From CAYSPU01 sp964432995 (GTDB taxonomy: Bacteria; Verrucomicrobiota; Verrucomicrobiia; Limisphaerales; JAHDYP01), in assembly GCA_964432995.1 (NCBI GenBank), contig CAYSPU010000074.1, forward strand, positions 1-22,589: a stretch of DNA of 22,589 nt, given 5' to 3'. A model generated the notes under the pieces. The model was not told the origin of the DNA. It made no database searches and saw only the letters and a program-made list of their open reading frames with translations. Positions 17,441 through 22,589 of this stretch are shown here, piece after piece; the stretch's first letter is position 1; each line of letters opens with the position of its first letter. Both the position numbers and the translations under genes were made by a program.

Positions 17441-19216
17441 TCAGGATTCTCCCTTGGCTGGCAGGTTTTTGTACCAGGTAAAATAGAGCAGAACGCTCAG
17501 AATGGCGAGAATGGCGAGCCACAACCACATCTGCGGCCAGCGACGCAGGAAGAGGTAGAACGGGACCAGCGCCAGCGCCAACTGGAACGGGACGGTGATC
17601 AGGCCATTGAGCATGTCGATTCGCGGCATCGGATCCCGCGCCGGAACCAGGCCGCGTTTCACGGCTTCGGCGCGCACCGGACCCCAAACGCCGAAGGGCC
17701 GCACCTTCGCATAGAACTTCACCAGGACTTCCCGGTCCGTCGGGGCGAAGAGGGCGCCGCACAACAGCGTCAGCGCCAGACTGACCGATACGTCCACGAG
17801 CAGGGTAACGCTGGCCGTCCACTGTGGGAAGAAGGCTTTCTGCAACACGATCCAGGCGGCCGTGGCCACCATGCTGGCCACGAAGGCCTTCGCCCCAAAC
17901 CGCCACCAGTGCCAGCGCATCGTCGCCGGCGCCAGGATCATCGTCAGCACCACGAAGATCATGGTTTCCCACGCCGAAACCACATCCTGGAACTTCAGGC
18001 TGAAGAGAAACCCCAGCAGGATGGCTCCCAGCGAGGCGAGTTGGCCCAACCGCACCAGCCGGCGCTCCGGGAAACGCCGGGCGCAGTAGCGTTTGAGGAA
18101 GTCATTCAGCACCACCGAACTGGTCACGTTGATCATGGCGCTCAGCGTCGACATCAACGCCGCCAGGAGCACCGCCATGAAGACGCCCCGCATCCCCGCG
18201 GGCAAATACTGGAGCACCTGGGGCATGATCTTCTCCGCGTCAAATGCCGCCTGCGCGCCCAGCAGCCGGAGCCCCAGCACCAGAAACGCCAGCCCGATAA
18301 ACCAGCGCAGCGTGTAACCCACTGTCCACAACCCCGCCGCCAGCGAGGCGTCCCGCGGACTGCGCGTTGTCAGGAAGAACTGGAAATCCCAGACATTCGG
18401 CCCGGCCAGCAGTCGGAAGATCATCCACAGGAAACCGGCGCCCAGCAGCGGTCCGAACGCCGCGTAGTGCTGGTAACTCTTCGGGACTTCCTCCGCGTAG
18501 CCCGACCACAGCGACCACGTCGGGGCCAGCGCGAACCAGTCGGCGTTCTTGGCGGCCAGCCCCGACGCGCCGGGGTCTCCCTGGAAGGCTATCACGGTCA
18601 GGACCACGGCCCCGACGGCAATCAGCACGGTCTGGAAGATGTCGGTCAGGATGACTCCGAAAAAGCCGCCCAGCGTCACATAGATGCCGACGACGCCGAA
18701 GACGAGCAGCGACGACTGCCAGCGAGGCAGGGGCAGGAATTCCTCGACAAACTTGCCGGTGCCGACCGCCATGTACATCAGGTTGCAGATCATGAGCACA
18801 AGCAGGAAGACCGCCGCGGCGATCCGCGCCGCCTCGGCCTCCCGCGTGTCGCCAAACCGCGTCGCGTTCCATTCGGCAAAGGTCATCACGCCCGACCGCC
18901 GGATGTATTTCGCCTGAAACGCCATGTAGAGACAGATCATGAACCAGCCCCAGAAGACGTGCGTGATCCAGATCGATTTCAGGCCGAGATAGAAGAGCAC
19001 CCCCACCATGGCCATCGTGCCCCCGACATCGATGTAGCTCGAACAACCCGAGAGCCCCAGCATCCACCAGGGGACGGCGCGATCGGCGAGATAGTAGGAA
19101 TCGAGCTTCCGCGTGGCGCGCCGGTGAACGATGACGCCGATCGCCGCCATCGCGGCGAAGTAGACGGCGATGATGCCAAGGTCGAGAATCCCCCAACTGG
19201 TTGGCGATGCGGTCAT
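17441..19216 (-). CDS. Sodium:solute symporter (SSS family, TC 2.A.21)
   Basis: 591 residues, typical for the family, nearly all hydrophobic with roughly 13-14 membrane segments (first at about 11-31). Recognisable family features are the unwound first core helix region GCSSYIDVGGTM (57-68), the loop signature GGFFGVILTDIFQ (183-195), and the ALMSTLSAMINVTSSVVLNDF segment, whose Ser/Thr residues match the position of the conserved sodium site. Family members import sugars, amino acids or other small solutes with sodium. The substrate is not readable from sequence; the GH38 gene 164 bp downstream in the same direction suggests a mannose-containing glycoside. The ATG at 19216 is the longest possible start; no clear Shine-Dalgarno is visible. 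A hydrophilic C-terminal region containing VLVKFYAKVRPFG is followed by two more membrane segments. Confidence 0.93.
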   Translation of the reverse strand: MTASPTSWGILDLGIIAVYFAAMAAIGVIVHRRATRKLDSYYLADRAVPWWMLGLSGCSSYIDVGGTMAMVGVLFYLGLKSIWITHVFWGWFMICLYMAFQAKYIRRSGVMTFAEWNATRFGDTREAEAARIAAAVFLLVLMICNLMYMAVGTGKFVEEFLPLPRWQSSLLVFGVVGIYVTLGGFFGVILTDIFQTVLIAVGAVVLTVIAFQGDPGASGLAAKNADWFALAPTWSLWSGYAEEVPKSYQHYAAFGPLLGAGFLWMIFRLLAGPNVWDFQFFLTTRSPRDASLAAGLWTVGYTLRWFIGLAFLVLGLRLLGAQAAFDAEKIMPQVLQYLPAGMRGVFMAVLLAALMSTLSAMINVTSSVVLNDFLKRYCARRFPERRLVRLGQLASLGAILLGFLFSLKFQDVVSAWETMIFVVLTMILAPATMRWHWWRFGAKAFVASMVATAAWIVLQKAFFPQWTASVTLLVDVSVSLALTLLCGALFAPTDREVLVKFYAKVRPFGVWGPVRAEAVKRGLVPARDPMPRIDMLNGLITVPFQLALALVPFYLFLRRWPQMWLWLAILAILSVLLYFTWYKNLPAKGES

Positions 19217-19435
19217 GGCACGGCGCCGGGCCGGAGGCCGTCACCGTGCGTCGCGGGGTGGGGACATCTGGCGCGGATGCCGCAATAGTCCAGCGCCCGC
19301 GCGCCGACTCAAGAACAAACACTCCGCCCGCTGCTGCGGCGCGTTGGGATCGGAACACGCTCTCGTGACGGCTGCTCCGGATGGCCGCCGACTTTGGGCG
19401 TGCGATTTCCCGGGGGCAGTGCATACTGGTGCCGG
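19217..19435. promoter_or_regulatory. Divergent intergenic region between symporter and sensor kinase genes
   Basis: This 219-bp region separates two divergently transcribed genes. On the minus strand TTGAGT (complement of 19307-19312) and TATTGC (complement of 19282-19287) could form a weak promoter, but the 19-bp spacer is long. On the plus strand CATACT at 19422-19427 ends only 8 bp before the kinase ATG, which would make the transcript nearly leaderless; no -35 match supports it. No operator-like palindrome was recognised. Confidence 0.25.
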
Positions 19436-22400
19436 ATGAGCCAGGCGCGCGGTTCAGGTTGCTGGTGGGTGCTGTTGTTCTCGGTGGCGTTTCAGCCGCA
19501 GGCCGGGGAGTTGCCCATCGCCGCGCGCCGAGACGCTCCCTGGCAGATCACTTCATTCGCGGAGGAGGCGGGTGTCACCCAGCGCCGAGTGTTCGATCTG
19601 GCGTTTGAACCTGGCGGTGCGGTGTGGATCGCGGCCTCGGACGGCCTGCGTTGGTATGATGGCTACGGGTGGCGCCACTACACGAGCAGCAACGGCTTGC
19701 CGAGCAGTCTGGTCCGTTGTGTGCAGTATACCCGCGGCGGGGAGTTGTGGGTGGGGACCGACGTCGGGGCCGGCGTGTTCTTCCCGAAAGAAGGTCGATT
19801 CGAGACGCGGGGATCCGCGGAGGGCCTGGCGGGGCCAAGTGTGCGCCGGATTGTGGAAGACCCGGACGGTTCCCTGTGGTTCTGTTCGGACCGATGGCCC
19901 GAGACGGATCGGCCGGGCGGGGTGAGCCAGTATCAGCAGGGCCGTTGGCGGAAGTTCGGGCTGGCGGATGGGCTGCCCGACGACCACGTGATGGCCTACT
20001 TTCGGGATTCGTCGGGACAGCAGTATGCGGGGACGACGCAGGGGTTGGCGGTGCGGCGGGGGGACCGCTGGGCTTTGGTGGAGGAGCCGGGTCTTCCGGC
20101 GGGCGCCTATATCTGGGGGCTGACCGAAAGTGCCGATGGGGTGTTGTTGGTTCAGGCGTCGTTTCCGGGCTGGAGGGTATTGGCGCGTCGGGCGGGGAGA
20201 TGGTCGCGGGTGGAGGCGCCGGGGTTCTTCCCGATGCGGACGAGCCGGGGGGAGGTGCTGGCCAGCGTGCACGATCGGCGGCGGGGGGTGCTTCGGTTGG
20301 CGCGCTGGGATGGCAACGCTTTCGTTCCGGCAGCGGCGGAAGTGCCGGCGCAGGTGGATTTTGTCGAGCAGATGCGGCAGGGGCCGGACGGGGCGGTGTG
20401 GGTGGCAGCGTATGGCACGCTGCTGCGTTGGGAGTATGAGGGCGGGGCGTGGGTGCCCTACGATTCGCTGCCTGGGCCGCGGTTCGTTGACGGCACGGGT
20501 GCCGTCTGGTTTGCGGATGCGAACACGGTGGTGGTGAAGCGCAAGGAGACGTTCACCGTCGAGGAAGGATTGCAGGGGGCGATTTGGCGGGGGGCGGGGA
20601 ACGAGGTCTGGGCCTTTGCCGGAAACGCACTCGTGCGGCTGTCGGGGACCAATCGGACGCAATACCTTCCGGAAGAGACCGGTCTGCAGGCGGTCTACTC
20701 GTGCGTGGGCGGCGCCGGTGGTGCCGACGACTGCTGGTTCATCGGCCGGGGTCCGGAAAACCGCACGGTATTGGTGCAGTTCGACGGAGCCTCGTGGAAG
20801 CGATGGGAGGATCCGCGGCTGGCGGGGTTTGTACCGTCCGTTGCCCGTCGGGATCCAAGGCAGGGTGTGTGGGTGCTGTGGCGGGCGGAGCGCAGCACGG
20901 CGACGGCGCTGGCGCGGGCGGGGGCAGGGGAGATGGAGGTGTTCACCAAGGCCGATGGTTTCCCCGCGGTCTACAACCCCGTCTTCGAGGTCGATCCGAA
21001 CGGTCTGTGGCTGTTGTCCGCTGGCGGTGTTCACCGGGCAGACCCGGGGGCGCCGGGTGTGTGGGGGCGCATCGACGCTCTTTCGGATCGCGGTTTTCGG
21101 CATCACGCGTTCAGTGCGGGAGAGAGCTTGATCACCTATGACGAAGGGGCGCTGGGACAGCCGGGCATTGCCGTTTTCCGCGGTGGCGAGGTGCGCCGGG
21201 AGACGGCCTGGCTCACCGAGCGTCCCCTGTGGTCCCAGGTGGCATCTGACGGGAGTGTGCTGTTCGCGCAGGGCGGTGCCGTGCACGTGCGGACGGCCGG
21301 GGGTGGGGGGGAGGTTGGCCGGGTGCTGGTGCCCACGCGCACGGCCGTCGAGAGCTTCGTGCTGGATCCGGACGGCACCTGGTGGATCGGGACGGCGGAA
21401 GGAACGGTGCGGTATGTGCGGCAGCCGCATCTGCCAGGGACGTTGGTATCGGCTTCGGCCGCGGAGGTGTCCTTTGACGGTCGGCTGCGCCTGGACGTTC
21501 GTGGCGTCGAGCGGTTTGCGCCGCGATCGGCCCCGGGTGCCTTCCAGTTCACGGTGCGTGTCGATGACGGGCCGGAGCGGGATATCGGCTCCCGGCCGGT
21601 GGAGGAGGTGGCGGCGCAGGAATTGCGGCCGGGGCGGCACCGGATGGTGGCGCGCGCCCGCGACGCTTTTGGGCGGGTGGACCCGCAGGGTGCCGAGTGG
21701 TGGTTTACCGTGCAGCCGCGTCCGCTGGAGCAGCGCCCGTGGTTTCGCGTGCTGGTGTTCCTGGTGCTGGGGGCGATCGTTCTGTTGGGGGGGCTGGCGC
21801 TGCAACGAGCCCTCCGACTCAGCCAAGTGAACCTGGCGCTCCAGACGGAAATCCGCGAGCGGGAGCATGCGGAGGGTGAATTGCGCCGGGCGCGGGCAGA
21901 GTTGGAGCAGCGGGTACTGGAACGGACGGCGGATCTGACGCGCTCGAACGAGGCGCTGAGCCGGGAGATTGCCGATCGGGAGAAGGCGCAGCGCGCGCTG
22001 ATGGAGAGCGAGGAGAAGGTGCGGCAGTTGAATGCCGACCTGGAGCGTCGCGTCGTGGAGCGGACGGCCGAGCTGAGCGCTGCCAACCGGGAATTGGAGG
22101 CGTTCTGCTATTCGGTATCGCACGACCTCCGCTCACCGCTACGGGCCATCAACGGTTTCAGTCAGATTCTGGTCGAGGACTACAAGGACCAATTGGATGC
22201 GGAGGCAGTGAGTCATCTGACCCGGGTGCGCGCGGCCAGCAAGCGGATGGGTCAGTTGATTGATGATCTGCTGGCGTTGTCGCGGACCACCCGGGCGGAG
22301 TTGGTGCGGCGGCCGGTCGACTTGACCCGCATGGCCCAGTCCATCCTGACCAACCTGGGGACCGGCGAACCGGATCGCCGGGTGCAAACGGTGGTCGCCC

Positions 22401-22589
22401 GCGGGATGGTCGTGCCCGCGGATCCGAGTCTCCTGCACGTGGTGTTGGACAACCTGCTCAGCAACGCGTGGAAGTTCACACGGCGCACCGCCCACGCGCG
22501 GATTGAGGTCGGGTGCCAATCGGATGGTGGTCAGGGTGCCGAGGTCTACTTCGTGCGCGACAACGGGGCGGGCTTTGACATGGTGCATC
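19436..22589 (+). CDS. Two-component-regulator-propeller sensor histidine kinase, C-terminus cut by window edge
   Basis: 1051 complete codons from the ATG at 19436 to the right edge with no stop. A signal peptide (GCWWVLLFSVAFQPQAG, residues about 8-24) leads to a periplasmic beta-propeller (about 37-670) with repeated blades such as VFDLAFEPGGAVWIAASDGL, then GGELWVGTDVG and DPDGTWWIGTAEGTVRY. A Y_Y_Y-like Ig domain (about 675-765), one membrane segment (about 768-790) and a coiled coil (about 792-890) follow. The coiled coil holds two LEQRVLERTADL / LERRVVERTAEL units. The HisKA domain has SHDLRSPLRAINGF, with phospho-acceptor His896. The ATPase domain starts with the N-box HVVLDNLLSNAWKF (Asn1006, Asn1010) and the first G-box DNGAGF (about 1042); the rest lies outside, so a fused receiver or DNA-binding domain cannot be excluded. 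Relatives in Bacteroidetes sense oligosaccharides in the periplasm. Control of the divergent symporter and mannosidase is inferred. Codons ending in G dominate. Confidence 0.92.
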   Translation, partial: MSQARGSGCWWVLLFSVAFQPQAGELPIAARRDAPWQITSFAEEAGVTQRRVFDLAFEPGGAVWIAASDGLRWYDGYGWRHYTSSNGLPSSLVRCVQYTRGGELWVGTDVGAGVFFPKEGRFETRGSAEGLAGPSVRRIVEDPDGSLWFCSDRWPETDRPGGVSQYQQGRWRKFGLADGLPDDHVMAYFRDSSGQQYAGTTQGLAVRRGDRWALVEEPGLPAGAYIWGLTESADGVLLVQASFPGWRVLARRAGRWSRVEAPGFFPMRTSRGEVLASVHDRRRGVLRLARWDGNAFVPAAAEVPAQVDFVEQMRQGPDGAVWVAAYGTLLRWEYEGGAWVPYDSLPGPRFVDGTGAVWFADANTVVVKRKETFTVEEGLQGAIWRGAGNEVWAFAGNALVRLSGTNRTQYLPEETGLQAVYSCVGGAGGADDCWFIGRGPENRTVLVQFDGASWKRWEDPRLAGFVPSVARRDPRQGVWVLWRAERSTATALARAGAGEMEVFTKADGFPAVYNPVFEVDPNGLWLLSAGGVHRADPGAPGVWGRIDALSDRGFRHHAFSAGESLITYDEGALGQPGIAVFRGGEVRRETAWLTERPLWSQVASDGSVLFAQGGAVHVRTAGGGGEVGRVLVPTRTAVESFVLDPDGTWWIGTAEGTVRYVRQPHLPGTLVSASAAEVSFDGRLRLDVRGVERFAPRSAPGAFQFTVRVDDGPERDIGSRPVEEVAAQELRPGRHRMVARARDAFGRVDPQGAEWWFTVQPRPLEQRPWFRVLVFLVLGAIVLLGGLALQRALRLSQVNLALQTEIREREHAEGELRRARAELEQRVLERTADLTRSNEALSREIADREKAQRALMESEEKVRQLNADLERRVVERTAELSAANRELEAFCYSVSHDLRSPLRAINGFSQILVEDYKDQLDAEAVSHLTRVRAASKRMGQLIDDLLALSRTTRAELVRRPVDLTRMAQSILTNLGTGEPDRRVQTVVARGMVVPADPSLLHVVLDNLLSNAWKFTRRTAHARIEVGCQSDGGQGAEVYFVRDNGAGFDMVH

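Noticed and set aside
17384..19288. A 634-residue plus-strand frame rich in His, Gln and Arg
   Set aside because: Antisense to the symporter, whose membrane segments and signatures are clear; the composition is typical of a shadow of a hydrophobic gene.
19553..22123. An 856-residue minus-strand frame
   Set aside because: Antisense to the propeller kinase; rich in Pro, Arg and His with no domain.

Overview
The window is GC-rich bacterial DNA with long genes that often lack a clear Shine-Dalgarno sequence. Several protein types point to Verrucomicrobiota, perhaps a Limisphaerales/Pedosphaera-like lineage. These are very large Sec-exported modular surface proteins, a CotH-type protein fused to lamin-tail domains, a cytosolic GH38 beside a sodium:solute symporter, a two-component-regulator-propeller histidine kinase, and a heptamer-phased repeat between genes. 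The assignment is an inference from gene content; no rRNA or phylogenetic marker is present.

Layout. (1) 1-8743, minus strand: one uninterrupted giant frame that runs off the left edge (2914 codons in the window). It has a signal peptide, five 190-residue beta-helix modules, PKD-like, CARDB-like, PPC-like and IPT/TIG-like domains, about two dozen YD repeats, an Rhs core-like motif and a 'DPNEK' repeat domain where a toxin is often found. (2) 8744-8998: divergent promoter region. (3) 8999-14584, plus strand: a 1861-residue secreted CotH/lamin-tail/Ig protein. (4) 14585-14855: convergent intergenic region with a GC hairpin and an inverted repeat. (5) 14856-17276, minus: GH38 alpha-mannosidase. 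(6) 17277-17440: a heptamer-phased inverted repeat. (7) 17441-19216, minus: SSS-family symporter. (8) 19217-19435: divergent promoter region. (9) 19436-22589, plus: propeller sensor histidine kinase, cut by the right edge.

Two functional groups are suggested. The two giant exported proteins are divergently transcribed from one 255-bp region and probably act at or outside the cell surface. The symporter and the cytosolic GH38 lie in the same direction and look like an uptake-and-cleavage pair for a mannose-containing glycoside. The divergent sensor kinase resembles carbohydrate-sensing propeller kinases and may control them; this link rests only on neighbourhood.

The clearest structural anomaly is a perfectly identical 956-bp duplication inside the giant beta-helix/YD gene. 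No tRNA, rRNA, CRISPR array, transposase or integrase was recognised. No gene-free stretch exceeds 300 bases.
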